A program made the position numbers and the translations under genes. The notes below the pieces were generated by a model that did not search any database, was not told the DNA's origin, and worked only from the letters and a program-made list of their open reading frames with translations. From the NCBI GenBank assembly GCA_001028815.1, contig LDJB01000002.1, positions 248,001-312,000 of the forward strand: a DNA stretch of 64,000 nt. The letters are read 5' to 3'. Positions 26,638 through 34,656 of the stretch are shown here, in pieces (position 1 is the stretch's first letter; the number at the start of each line of letters is the position of its first letter). The stretch is from Peptococcaceae bacterium 1109. GTDB lineage: Bacteria > Bacillota > Limnochordia > Darwinibacteriales > Darwinibacteriaceae.

Positions 26638-27654
26638 GTGGACAGGCTCCGCCAAGCGGCTTACCGGGCAGGGTTGGATGGGATAGCTGTTACCCATGCC
26701 CGGCCCTTGACCTATATAGAGAGCTTTCTCCGGGAGGCCCAGGCGGAAGGGCGCTATGCCCAGTTTGCTCATGAAGACATAGGCCTTCGCCTGGACCCTA
26801 AGAACGTCTTCCACGCAGCTAAGTCGGTAATCAGCGGGGCTGTAGCTTACAAAACCGTTGAGCCCGGCCCGGCAGCCCCCCTTACAGGGCGGATTTCCCG
26901 CTCAGCTTGGGGCAAAGACTACCACAAAGTGGTAAGAGAAGCCTTGGAGCGGCTCGTCCCCTTCCTACAGGCGGAATACGGGGTAAAACAGTGGCACATT
27001 GCTGTCGATGATACCCCATTGATAGAACGGGCGTTAGCAGGCCAGAGCAAGCTAGCAGCCATAGGCGCGAACTGCGCTGCCTACGTCCCTCCCTTTGGAT
27101 CTTGGGTTTTCCTTGGGGAAATCGTGGTGGACGTCGAGCTCCCTACCTTTCCTGAGACGGCACCGAGCCTGCCTTGCGAGGAATGCGGGGAGCGCTGCGT
27201 GAAAGCTTGCCCCACCGGTGCCCTTATGGCACCTGGAAAAATCGATGCTAAGCGCTGCCTCTCATTCCTTACCCAGAAGACCGGCGCGATTCCCCCAGAA
27301 TTCAGGAAAAAACTGGGCAATCGGCTGTGGGGCTGTGACACGTGCCAAGAAGCATGCCCCATCAACCAGCGCGCTAAAAGGGCGCCGCGGGAAGAGTTTT
27401 CGCCGATAATTGGCCCCCACTATCCTCTCTTGGAACTCCTCGCCATGGGCAAAGCCCAAATTGCCCAGGCCTTTGGGGAGACAAGCATGGCCTGGCGGGG
27501 GAAAAACGTCCTGCAGCGAAACGCCTGCCTGATCCTGGGCAACCAAAAAGCTGCTGCTGCCTTGCCCGTGCTGAAAGACACTGCGGATCACCATCCCAGC
27601 CCTACAGTGAGGGAAGCGGCAGCCTGGGCCGTGGCTGAAATCGAGGGTGCTTAG
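26638..27654 (+). CDS. queG: epoxyqueuosine reductase
   Basis: Cobalamin-dependent, two-cluster enzyme catalysing the last step of queuosine biosynthesis in tRNA. The protein has 338 residues from GTG 26638, preceded by AAGGA. The catalytic-acid region [11 protein letters not shown] lies near 122-132. Cysteines form [13 protein letters not shown] at 170-181 and, with Cys 197, CDTCQEACP at 223-230, giving the two 4Fe-4S sites. The first motif has C-x2-C-x3-C-x3-C, one residue longer in the middle than I would expect (C-x2-C-x2-C-x3-C). The C-terminal tail resembles a HEAT repeat. The stop overlaps the convergent threonine aldolase stop by 3 bases. Confidence 0.92.
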   Translation: MDRLRQAAYRAGLDGIAVTHARPLTYIESFLREAQAEGRYAQFAHEDIGLRLDPKNVFHAAKSVISGAVAYKTVEPGPAAPLTGRISRSAWGKDYHKVVREALERLVPFLQAEYGVKQWHIAVDDTPLIERALAGQSKLAAIGANCAAYVPPFGSWVFLGEIVVDVELPTFPETAPSLPCEECGERCVKACPTGALMAPGKIDAKRCLSFLTQKTGAIPPEFRKKLGNRLWGCDTCQEACPINQRAKRAPREEFSPIIGPHYPLLELLAMGKAQIAQAFGETSMAWRGKNVLQRNACLILGNQKAAAALPVLKDTADHHPSPTVREAAAWAVAEIEGA

Positions 27655-28694
27655 AAGCCTTGCCCCATAATCCTTCCGGTGGCATCAATTACCGCTTCCA
27701 CATGGGCATCGCTGATCTGGTAGTGGGTCACCAGCCGAATCCTTCTTGGGGATACGGCGTTTGCGAGGATCCCCTCATCCCGCCAGGCCTTGACCAAGCG
27801 GGCACTGTCCCACTGGGAAGCGCGGACTTCCAGGATCACGATGTTGGTTTGGACTTCGCCCACAACCTGCAAACCAGGAATAGACTTGAGTCCCTCGCCC
27901 AGGCGCCTCGCCCGGGCGTGGTCTTCTTTGAGCCTCGCAGGCATCTCTGTGAGGGCGATTAAGCCTGCTGCCGCAAGTACCCCTGCCTGCCGCATGCCCC
28001 CACCCAAAAGCTTCCGGGCTCTCCTTGCCCGGTCAATAAACTCCCTGCTGCCCACTAACACCGAGCCCACCGGCGCGGCCAAGCCTTTGGAAAGGCAGAG
28101 CATCACTGAGTCGAATGGCTGCGCAAGGCGCGCTGGCGGTAAGCCTTGGTAAACCGCGGCGTTCATGAGGCGAGCCCCATCGAGGTGAGCCTTAAGCCCA
28201 AGCTCTTTGGCCCTGCTCACCACCGCATCCACTGCCTCTTGGGGAAGGACTACTCCCCCGGCGCGGTTGTGGGTGTTCTCCAAACAGAACAGGGATGCAG
28301 GGGGAAAATGTATATCCCACGGCCGCACTGCCTGGTCCAACTGTTCTGGAGTGATGCACCCATCGGCAGTTTCGATTAAGCGGGGAATGAGCCCTGCGAT
28401 TCGGGCTAGTCCACCGGCTTCGTAAAAATAAATGTGAGCGTTGGCATCCAAGATCACTTCGTCACCTGGGCGGGTGTGGGCCAGCAGGGCCACAAGGTTT
28501 CCCATGGTCCCACTGCTCACCAAGAGTCCCGCTTCCTTCCCCAAGAGCTGGGCCGCTGTTTCTTCTAGGCGCTTGACTGTGGGGTCTTCCCCGTAAACAT
28601 CATCCCCCACTTCCGCAGCGGCCATCGCCCGGCGCATACCCTCCGTAGGTTGTGTTACCGTATCACTGCGCAGATCAATTAGGTGCCTTTCCAT
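27651..28694 (-). CDS. ltaE: low-specificity L-threonine aldolase
   Basis: PLP enzyme cleaving threonine or allo-threonine to glycine and acetaldehyde. It has 347 residues. Motifs: [19 protein letters not shown] at the N-terminus, [24 protein letters not shown] around the PLP phosphate, [21 protein letters not shown] with the PLP-nitrogen Asp, and [14 protein letters not shown] with the Schiff-base Lys 203. Its ATG overlaps the unknown upstream gene by 20 nt, so translation is coupled. Its product acetaldehyde is also the DeoC product, though no direct link is shown. Confidence 0.94.
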   Translation of the reverse strand: MERHLIDLRSDTVTQPTEGMRRAMAAAEVGDDVYGEDPTVKRLEETAAQLLGKEAGLLVSSGTMGNLVALLAHTRPGDEVILDANAHIYFYEAGGLARIAGLIPRLIETADGCITPEQLDQAVRPWDIHFPPASLFCLENTHNRAGGVVLPQEAVDAVVSRAKELGLKAHLDGARLMNAAVYQGLPPARLAQPFDSVMLCLSKGLAAPVGSVLVGSREFIDRARRARKLLGGGMRQAGVLAAAGLIALTEMPARLKEDHARARRLGEGLKSIPGLQVVGEVQTNIVILEVRASQWDSARLVKAWRDEGILANAVSPRRIRLVTHYQISDAHVEAVIDATGRIMGQGF

Positions 28695-30039
28695 TCTCCA
28701 TTCCCCGCTCTCTAAGATACTGCACAGCCCGCTCTAAATAGGGTTGGTACTGCCGCTCAGGTTCAGAGAGGCTAGCTATGGTCTCCTGGAGGAGAGCTTC
28801 GGCCTCTGGCCCGCCAAACCGTGCCACGGCCATGGCCACTTCTTCCTTGCCGTGGCCCCACTGGATCTCTTGAAAAATGTCTGATAATAGGGCGAGCTTC
28901 CTTTTGCCCTTGGATCCCCGGGAGAGGAGATCGGCAAAAACCACAGCTAACCCTGTGTTTTTATAGTTTTTCAGATGCCGGCGCATGGCAGAAACGGCCT
29001 TGCCATCTAAGGAACGGAGCAAGTCCAGCACCACTTGGAATTCTGGATCCCAAGGGTCCAACTTCTCCAAGAGCCTGACAGCCACTTGTGCCGCTTCACG
29101 TACCTTCCACTTCGCGAGGACCGCCGCGGCTTGCTCCAGGAACACTTCGTCCAAATCTGGAGTGACAAGGCGGGCTTCTAAGACCGCGAGCAGGATGTTT
29201 ACCACGGTGGGATCGGGATCAGGCTGGATCTCAGGGAGCTTGCCGTCACGATAGCGGACAAAGAGCTCTTCGAAGAAGCGGTCGTATTCATCCTGGTCCA
29301 AGACGATCCTCAGATCGGTGTAGCCTGTGATGGCTCGGCGGAAATTGCGGAACGCCCCCAGATCTACCACCACGTTGTTCCCGACCTTGGTGCGCTTCTG
29401 GCGCTCCGTAGCAATATCCTCAAAGGGGAAACCGAAATAGGGAGCGACTTTGAAGTTATTAACCATGGTCTGCATCCCCGAAAGGACGATCCGAATGCGT
29501 GGATGAGTAATATGGAGCCAGATGGGGCGAAGATGCTCACCCCTAAGCATCCGGGCCCCCACCAGGCCCAGGATATGATCAATGGCCGAATCCGACGTCC
29601 CGTACAAGCGCTGTTGCCCTTCCCGGAGCAAATCGTCAATGGACGAGTAAGCCTCGTAAATCCCACTGCGGTAATACTCCATCATCTTCCCGTACACCGG
29701 CAGGCGCATCTGGGCAGCATAGGCCGCCCCCCGCACGTAGTGTTCACCCAAGTATTGGATATCCAAAGGGAGGAGGGTGTTGTGCAGCGACTCAATCAAG
29801 CCCCTCAGGGCACTGCTCAGCTCTTCGTAAACCTCTTCTGCACAGTCGTCCCCTTCCAAACTCGCAATAAAGAGCGCGCCGATAGTGAGGAGCTCTACGG
29901 ACGCACCGTAAGCCGCCAGCACTAAGTCTCGCTCGTAGAAGAACATGCTTTCTTTGATTTCGAGGCATGCCGCAATAAAACCGTCAAGGGACGTAATCTC
30001 CTTGACCTCTTGCACCATTTCTCGGTAGTTCCGGTTCAC
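28675..30039 (-). CDS. unknown protein, helical, with HEAT-like C-terminus
   Basis: 454 residues; I do not recognise the family. No signal peptide or membrane segment is visible. The N-terminal third is helical with acidic stretches ([18 protein letters not shown]). The middle contains [18 protein letters not shown] and [18 protein letters not shown]. The last 150 residues look like alpha-helical repeats ([40 protein letters not shown]), typical of HEAT-like scaffolds. The frame is open to ATG 30045, but GGGAG is best spaced for GTG 30039. It sits between rnhA (13 nt upstream) and ltaE (20-nt overlap), so it is certainly expressed in that unit. A regulatory or protein-binding role is a guess. 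Confidence 0.75.
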   Translation of the reverse strand: MNRNYREMVQEVKEITSLDGFIAACLEIKESMFFYERDLVLAAYGASVELLTIGALFIASLEGDDCAEEVYEELSSALRGLIESLHNTLLPLDIQYLGEHYVRGAAYAAQMRLPVYGKMMEYYRSGIYEAYSSIDDLLREGQQRLYGTSDSAIDHILGLVGARMLRGEHLRPIWLHITHPRIRIVLSGMQTMVNNFKVAPYFGFPFEDIATERQKRTKVGNNVVVDLGAFRNFRRAITGYTDLRIVLDQDEYDRFFEELFVRYRDGKLPEIQPDPDPTVVNILLAVLEARLVTPDLDEVFLEQAAAVLAKWKVREAAQVAVRLLEKLDPWDPEFQVVLDLLRSLDGKAVSAMRRHLKNYKNTGLAVVFADLLSRGSKGKRKLALLSDIFQEIQWGHGKEEVAMAVARFGGPEAEALLQETIASLSEPERQYQPYLERAVQYLRERGMENGKAPN

Positions 30040-30052
30040 ATGCATACTCCCT

Positions 30053-30508
30053 TCAGTTCATCCCCTTGCGAATGGCCGCCCGGGCCAACTCGTCACAGTG
30101 GTTGTTCCACTTGTTATCGCTGTGTCCCTTCACCTTAATCCACTGGATGGAGTGTTTCTGGGAAAGCTCCACCAACGCTCTCCACAAGTCAGCATTGCTT
30201 ACTGGGGCCCCCCGGGAGTTCCGCCAGCCATTCTTCTGCCAATTGTCAATCCAACCCAGTGTGAACCCGTTGATCAGGTAGGCGCTATCTGAGTATAGTT
30301 TAACGTTACAAGGCTCCTTCAGCTGCTGAAGGCCTTTAACGGCGGCGGTGAGCTCCATCCGTTGGTTGGTGGTGTGCGGTTCGAAACCGGAGAACTCCCG
30401 CACGTGGGGCCCGTGGAGCAGGACAGCTCCCCACCCACCCGGGCCAGGGTTGTTGCTGCACGCGCCGTCGGTGTAAATCTCCACTAGCTTCTTGCCATCT
30501 TTCGCCAC
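30053..30508 (-). CDS. rnhA: ribonuclease HI
   Basis: Cleaves the RNA strand of RNA-DNA hybrids. The 151-residue protein carries the four catalytic acidic residues: IYTDGACSNNPGPGG with Asp 14, RMELTAA with Glu 52, LYSDSAYLI with Asp 74 and CDELAR with Asp 139, plus the flexible-loop His 129 in KGHSDNKWN. It closely resembles the proteobacterial type I enzyme. The GTG start at 30508 is 8 nt after AAGGGG. It heads the rnhA - unknown - ltaE unit, divergent from the RING-like gene. Confidence 0.95.
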   Translation of the reverse strand: MAKDGKKLVEIYTDGACSNNPGPGGWGAVLLHGPHVREFSGFEPHTTNQRMELTAAVKGLQQLKEPCNVKLYSDSAYLINGFTLGWIDNWQKNGWRNSRGAPVSNADLWRALVELSQKHSIQWIKVKGHSDNKWNNHCDELARAAIRKGMN

Positions 30509-30606
30509 TGCTCAAGCCCCTTCTAATAGTATTGGCACCCGTCCACGAATTGTGTTATGTTTAATATAATACCACATTCTATCAAAGAAAGTCGGGGGAG
30601 GTCACC

Positions 30607-31377
30607 ATGGAAGAAAAACTTGAAGTGCTCGCATCAGATTCCCCACAAGTGGGCCGTCCCTGCAACCACTGCGCCCAGGAGTTCGCTCCCGGAGATGAAG
30701 TGGTTGAATGCCCCCGCTGTCACAAGTACCACCATGCGGCCTGCTGGAAAGAGAAGGGCGGGTGCGCGACAAGGGGTTGTCCCCAAGTGGCCCAAGCGGT
30801 GGTGGGGGAAAAGCCCCGTGGTGATGGGCCGCCGCCCCCCATGCCCAAGTGGTACTTCGCGGTTGGTGGTTTGGTTATTCTTGGCCTGATTATGCTTTCT
30901 ATCTTCTGGCCCAAACCGCCGGATCCCGCTGCGGGGCGGACGAAAATTACAGTAATGGACACGTCATACCTGGAGGCACAAGAAACCTTGGTGCCCGCAG
31001 TAGAACAGTTTAACGCGGAGAGCACCACCACCTATATTGACCTGCAGCTCTTACCCAGCGTGGGCCTCAACCAGAAGCTGATTGTGCTCATCGCTGCCGG
31101 GGAAGCCCCGGATATTTTCGCCCTAGATGAGGATCAATTTGCCCAATTTGCCCGGGAAGGGATCTTGCTAGAGCTGGGGCAGACGCCGGAAGGCGAGCCC
31201 ATCTACGGGGTACAGCACCCCGGGCGCCTGGCTAAGCTTGTGATTTGGGGCCAAACCAAAAGCCCTGAGGTTGCCCAGGAAGTCTTAGCCTTTCTCCTAG
31301 AGCACATTCCACCAGTTGATCTAGACAAACTGCGGGAACTCCAATCTGGGCAGGGCTTGCCGTTCATCGGTTTTTGA
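30607..31377 (+). CDS. RING-like zinc finger, membrane segment and solute-binding-protein-like domain fusion
   Basis: 256 residues in three parts. Residues 19-58 carry eight metal ligands in a RING/PHD-like order: Cys 19, 22, 35, 38, His 43 (or 42), Cys 46, 53 and 58, within CNHC, CPRCHKYHHAAC and CATRGC. This resembles prokaryotic RING-finger family 1. A proline-rich linker leads to a membrane segment at about 82-101 (YFAVGGLVILGLIMLSIFW). Residues 112-256 resemble one lobe of an ABC solute-binding protein: ITVMDTSYLEAQETLVPAVE, QKLIVLIAAGEAPDIFALDE and FAREGILLEL. With N-in topology the finger is cytoplasmic and the lobe outside. ATG 30607 follows GGGGGAGG. A GT4 glycosyltransferase gene starts 10 nt after its stop. 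Confidence 0.8.
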   Translation: MEEKLEVLASDSPQVGRPCNHCAQEFAPGDEVVECPRCHKYHHAACWKEKGGCATRGCPQVAQAVVGEKPRGDGPPPPMPKWYFAVGGLVILGLIMLSIFWPKPPDPAAGRTKITVMDTSYLEAQETLVPAVEQFNAESTTTYIDLQLLPSVGLNQKLIVLIAAGEAPDIFALDEDQFAQFAREGILLELGQTPEGEPIYGVQHPGRLAKLVIWGQTKSPEVAQEVLAFLLEHIPPVDLDKLRELQSGQGLPFIGF

Positions 31378-31387
31378 GGAGGCCGCT

Positions 31388-32563
31388 ATGAAAATCGCGT
31401 TTTTCACAGACAGTTATGCACCGTATGTCAGCGGTGTGGTCCGCTCTTTGCAGCGGTTTACAAAGGGCTTAGTCCAGGAAGGGCATGAAGTCTATATTTT
31501 CGCGCCCTTCTATTACGGCAAGAAGTTCAGAGGGGAAATCGCGCAGCAGTCCGATCCGTATGCTACCAAAGTCTTTCGGTTCTATTCAGTGCCCGCGCCC
31601 ACATGCCCTGACTACTTCCTTCCCATTCCCATCTCCATCAGGGCATTCAAAGTACTGCGGGAACTTGACGTGGATATAATCCACACCCATGCGCCGTTCC
31701 TCTCGGGCCAGCTAGGAGCTAATCTAGCCAGGAAGCTGGGTGTGCCCTTGTTCTTTACGCACCATACAGTGTACCAGGAGTATGTCCACTATGTGCCCGC
31801 ACCCCAAAAGGCCACCAAGGCGGTGGTAATCAACTTCCTAAAGTGGTACTGCCGCCAATGCGATCACATCATTGCTCCTACAGAGATGACCCGGGAGATG
31901 ATCTTAGACCTGTATAAGCTCCCCACCCCAGTCACGACTCTGCCTACAGGGGTGGATTTGGATCCCTACGATGATGCGGATCCCACTTGGCTCAGAGCCT
32001 CCCTGGGAATCCCTCAGGAGCAGCCAGTCATCTTGTCCCTAGGGCGGCTGAGCAAGGAAAAGAGCCCTGGGATGCTGCTCCAGGCCTTCAGCATCATCCG
32101 GGAACGCCTGCCGGAAGCGGTTTTCGTCTTTGCTGGGGGCGGCCCCATACGGGAAGCCCTAGAGCAGGATGCCCAGCGGATGGGCTTGGGATCTCACACC
32201 TACTTCACCGGGCCCCTGGATGCAGACCAAGTGGCCGCGGCTTACATGGGGGCAGACTTGTTCATGTTTGCCTCCCAGACTGAAACCCAAGGATTGGTCT
32301 CCTTGGAAGCCATGGCAGGGGGCCTGCCCATCGTTGCCGTTGATGCTAGCGGCACCAACGCTGTGGTGGTTCACGGCAAGACAGGGTTCTTAACACCCCC
32401 AGACCCAGAGGCCCTTGCAGAAAAAGCACTGCAAGTCCTCCAATCCCCTGAGCTAATGGCAGAATTCAGTGCCCAAGCGCGCAAGCAGGCGGAGCAGTAT
32501 AGTGTAACTGCCACCGCCAGCCGCCTGGTTAAGCTGTATGAATCTGTGTTAAACCAGAGCTAA
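31388..32563 (+). CDS. GT4 family glycosyltransferase, glycolipid-type
   Basis: 391-residue GT-B glycosyltransferase of CAZy family GT4. FFTDSYAPYVSGVVRSLQRF at the N-terminus and IIHTHAPFLSG are typical of the diacylglycerol glucosyltransferase (MgdA/UgtP-like) and mannosyltransferase subgroup. The donor site shows ILSLGRLSKEKSP, FAGGGP and the E-x7-E motif in TETQGLVSLEAMAGG. No signal peptide; it probably acts on the inner membrane face. The start ATG follows GAGGAGG. It shares a transcript with the RING-like membrane protein. The TAA overlaps the convergent lemA stop. Acceptor and donor are not determinable here. Confidence 0.88.
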   Translation: MKIAFFTDSYAPYVSGVVRSLQRFTKGLVQEGHEVYIFAPFYYGKKFRGEIAQQSDPYATKVFRFYSVPAPTCPDYFLPIPISIRAFKVLRELDVDIIHTHAPFLSGQLGANLARKLGVPLFFTHHTVYQEYVHYVPAPQKATKAVVINFLKWYCRQCDHIIAPTEMTREMILDLYKLPTPVTTLPTGVDLDPYDDADPTWLRASLGIPQEQPVILSLGRLSKEKSPGMLLQAFSIIRERLPEAVFVFAGGGPIREALEQDAQRMGLGSHTYFTGPLDADQVAAAYMGADLFMFASQTETQGLVSLEAMAGGLPIVAVDASGTNAVVVHGKTGFLTPPDPEALAEKALQVLQSPELMAEFSAQARKQAEQYSVTATASRLVKLYESVLNQS

Positions 32564-33123
32564 AACCCTACTCGAGGGACTTCCTGGGCCCCTGGGGATG
32601 CCTGGAAGAAAGCCCGGGCCTCTTTGCCAAACATGTTGGCAAGCAACACTGTGGGGAAACGCCGAATAGTCTTGTTCCATACCTCTACCGCATCGTTGTA
32701 CCGCCTCCGGGCAGTGGCGATGCGGTTTTCTGTTCCCGCGAGCTCATCCTGGAACCTGATGAAGCTGGCATCGGCCTTCAGCTCTGGATAGCTCTCACTA
32801 ATGGCGAGCAGCCGCCCAAGGGCAGAGTCCAAGCTGTTGTTTGCGTCCATCTGGTCTGTGGGGCTTTGAGCCGCAAGCAGCCTGCTGCGGGCATCGGCAA
32901 TTTCTGTGAAGACCCGCTCCTCATGGGCTGCGTAGCCCTTGACCGTTTCCATCAAGTTGTAGATGAGGTCGGCCCGCCGCTGGAGCTGGTTTTCCACTTC
33001 CGCCCAGCCTGAGTCTACTGAAGTCTCCAGATCCACCAAGGAGTTGTAACCACGCACAATCCCTAGGCCCACAATCAGCACGAGCAATCCCAATACTAGT
33101 AATACTGCCACCGATTTCTTCAT
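32560..33123 (-). CDS. lemA: LemA family membrane protein
   Basis: 187 residues with one N-terminal membrane segment (about 4-22, VAVLLVLGLLVLIVGLGI) followed by the LemA helical bundle. YNSLVDLETSVDSGWAEVEN and QLQRRADLIYNLMETVKGYA are the family signature, and ARRRYNDAVEVWNKTIRRFP ends the bundle. The start is ATG 33123, 7 nt after GGAGGAA; the longer frame to 33147 is rejected. It follows a TPM-domain protein by 20 nt, a pairing common in bacteria where LemA and YgcG-like TPM proteins are encoded together. The cellular role is not established. Confidence 0.93.
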   Translation of the reverse strand: MKKSVAVLLVLGLLVLIVGLGIVRGYNSLVDLETSVDSGWAEVENQLQRRADLIYNLMETVKGYAAHEERVFTEIADARSRLLAAQSPTDQMDANNSLDSALGRLLAISESYPELKADASFIRFQDELAGTENRIATARRRYNDAVEVWNKTIRRFPTVLLANMFGKEARAFFQASPGAQEVPRVGF

Positions 33124-33143
33124 AGTTCTTCCTCCTTCCCGTA

Positions 33144-33893
33144 TCAAAACCGCCTGCCTGCTCCACCGCCGCCGCTGCGCCCACCCCCGAAACCGCCAAA
33201 CCCGCCCCCTCGGCCGCCAAAACCGCCCTGCGGGGGCCTAGGTATGCCGGTTGGAATGAATACCGTGGGCCGGCGTGAACCAGAACCGCCTCCCATTCCG
33301 CCGGGCGGGTAGTGCTTTCCCCGGCGCATGAGGACTGCAATCAGCAGAAAGATGCCAAGGGCGATGAGCCAATCACCGGCAGATTCTGAGCGCTTATCCT
33401 CACCGGGGTCGAACTCTTCCCCTGCCAATTCTTTCTGAAACGCTTGCGCGAGGTATGAGAGCCCCGGCCCAAACTCGTTTTGGGCAAAATAGCGGTTCAC
33501 CGCTTGATCCAAATAGGCACCGACCTTCCCATCTGGCAGCACCCCTTCCAAGCCGTATCCCGTTTCCACCTCTATGGCCCGTTCCTCCATGGCAAGGAGG
33601 ATTAAAAGGCCGCTGTCTTCAGGCCCGCCAATCCCCCACTCCTCAAAGAGGCGAGTACGGTATTCGGTGGGATCGTAAGGATCAGTGGTTTGGATGGTTA
33701 CCACTGCAAGCTCGATGCCCTGCTCTTTCTTTAACTGGGCCGCAACCACTTCCAGCTCCGCGCGGCTGCGCTGGTCAATCACCTTGGCAAAATCGTTGAC
33801 GTACCCTTGGGGAGCGGGAAACTGTGCGGACGCCAGCTGCGCCCAGAGAACCACTAATACTAAGGCCAGTACAATCCCGGCACTTTTTCGCAT
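33144..33893 (-). CDS. TPM-domain (YgcG-like) exported membrane protein
   Basis: 249 residues: a signal peptide (about 1-22, cleavage after LASA), then a TPM/Psb32-type domain. QGYVNDFAKVIDQRSRAELE, GIELAVVTIQTTDPYD and GLLILLAMEERAIEVETGYG are characteristic. A membrane segment follows at about 174-190 (WLIALGIFLLIAVLM) and a glycine-rich tail of FGG/GGG repeats to the end. Starting at ATG 33893 puts AAGGAG at 7 nt. It is cotranscribed with lemA downstream and the YigZ-family gene upstream. TPM domains are implicated in membrane protein quality control; here the role is inferred only from family. Confidence 0.9.
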   Translation of the reverse strand: MRKSAGIVLALVLVVLWAQLASAQFPAPQGYVNDFAKVIDQRSRAELEVVAAQLKKEQGIELAVVTIQTTDPYDPTEYRTRLFEEWGIGGPEDSGLLILLAMEERAIEVETGYGLEGVLPDGKVGAYLDQAVNRYFAQNEFGPGLSYLAQAFQKELAGEEFDPGEDKRSESAGDWLIALGIFLLIAVLMRRGKHYPPGGMGGGSGSRRPTVFIPTGIPRPPQGGFGGRGGGFGGFGGGRSGGGGAGRRF

Positions 33894-33912
33894 ATATGCA
33901 CTCCTTCCCAAC

Positions 33913-34551
33913 TTACGGGCCTACAGGCACTGGATGGTAGAACTGGCCTTCTACTGACCATAGGAAGTTTCCTGCGGTAATGTCCCTGATCAGATCCTCC
34001 GCCCGCTGTTCCTCACCTTCTAATAAGCGCAGGTCAAAGGTGACATCAGTCAAATATTCTGTACCGCTGATGGCAATCCCTGCAGCTAGCAGTTCGTTTT
34101 GAACTTTCCCAGCTGTGGCGTAATCTACCGTCACTTTCACCTGGGTGGCTGGGAGCATGCGCACAATTCCCGCATTGAGCAGCGCCGCTTTCGCAGCCCC
34201 GCCATATGCTCTGATTAGGCCGCCTCGGCCGAGGAGAGTTCCCCCAAAGTAGCGGGTCACCACGATCACCGCATCCACAACTTCATGGGCCTTCATGATT
34301 TCCAAAATGGGCAAACCAGCAGTGCCGCTCGGTTCCCCATCATCGCTGAACTTCTGGATGTTCTGGTTAATCCCAATGATGTAAGCTGGCACATTGTGGG
34401 TGGCGTTCCAGTGTTCCTTGCGCACCGCTTCCACAAAGGCTTCAGCTTCCTCCGCGCTCGTTACAGGCCGCACCTGGGCAATGAACTTGGACTTCTTCTC
34501 GATGAGTACGGCTTCGCCGGGGCCAGCCACCGTTGTGTACTCCACCAGCAT
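33913..34551 (-). CDS. YigZ/IMPACT family protein
   Basis: 212 residues. The N-terminal UPF0029/IMPACT domain has KSKFIAQVRPVTSAEEAEAF, the family signature SDDGEPSGTAGLPIL near 70-84, and VTRYFGGTLLGRGGLIRAYGG. A shorter C-terminal DUF1949-type domain follows. The family shares its fold with ribosomal S5 and EF-G domain IV, and its function in bacteria is unsettled. It is first in the yigZ - TPM - lemA unit on the minus strand, divergent from tex. Confidence 0.93.
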   Translation of the reverse strand: MLVEYTTVAGPGEAVLIEKKSKFIAQVRPVTSAEEAEAFVEAVRKEHWNATHNVPAYIIGINQNIQKFSDDGEPSGTAGLPILEIMKAHEVVDAVIVVTRYFGGTLLGRGGLIRAYGGAAKAALLNAGIVRMLPATQVKVTVDYATAGKVQNELLAAGIAISGTEYLTDVTFDLRLLEGEEQRAEDLIRDITAGNFLWSVEGQFYHPVPVGP

Positions 34552-34656
34552 AGTCTAATCACCTCGACTAAGAGTGGTTCCACATTGGGGGGATTGTTCC
34601 TTCTCCTTGCATGGAAAGCTGTGCTTCTGCTATCCTAGTGAGGTAGGAGGCAGAAC

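Noticed and set aside
34600-34656. Promoter TTGCAT-18-TATCCT upstream of tex
   Set aside because: Only 3/6 and 4/6 matches; too weak to list as a feature.
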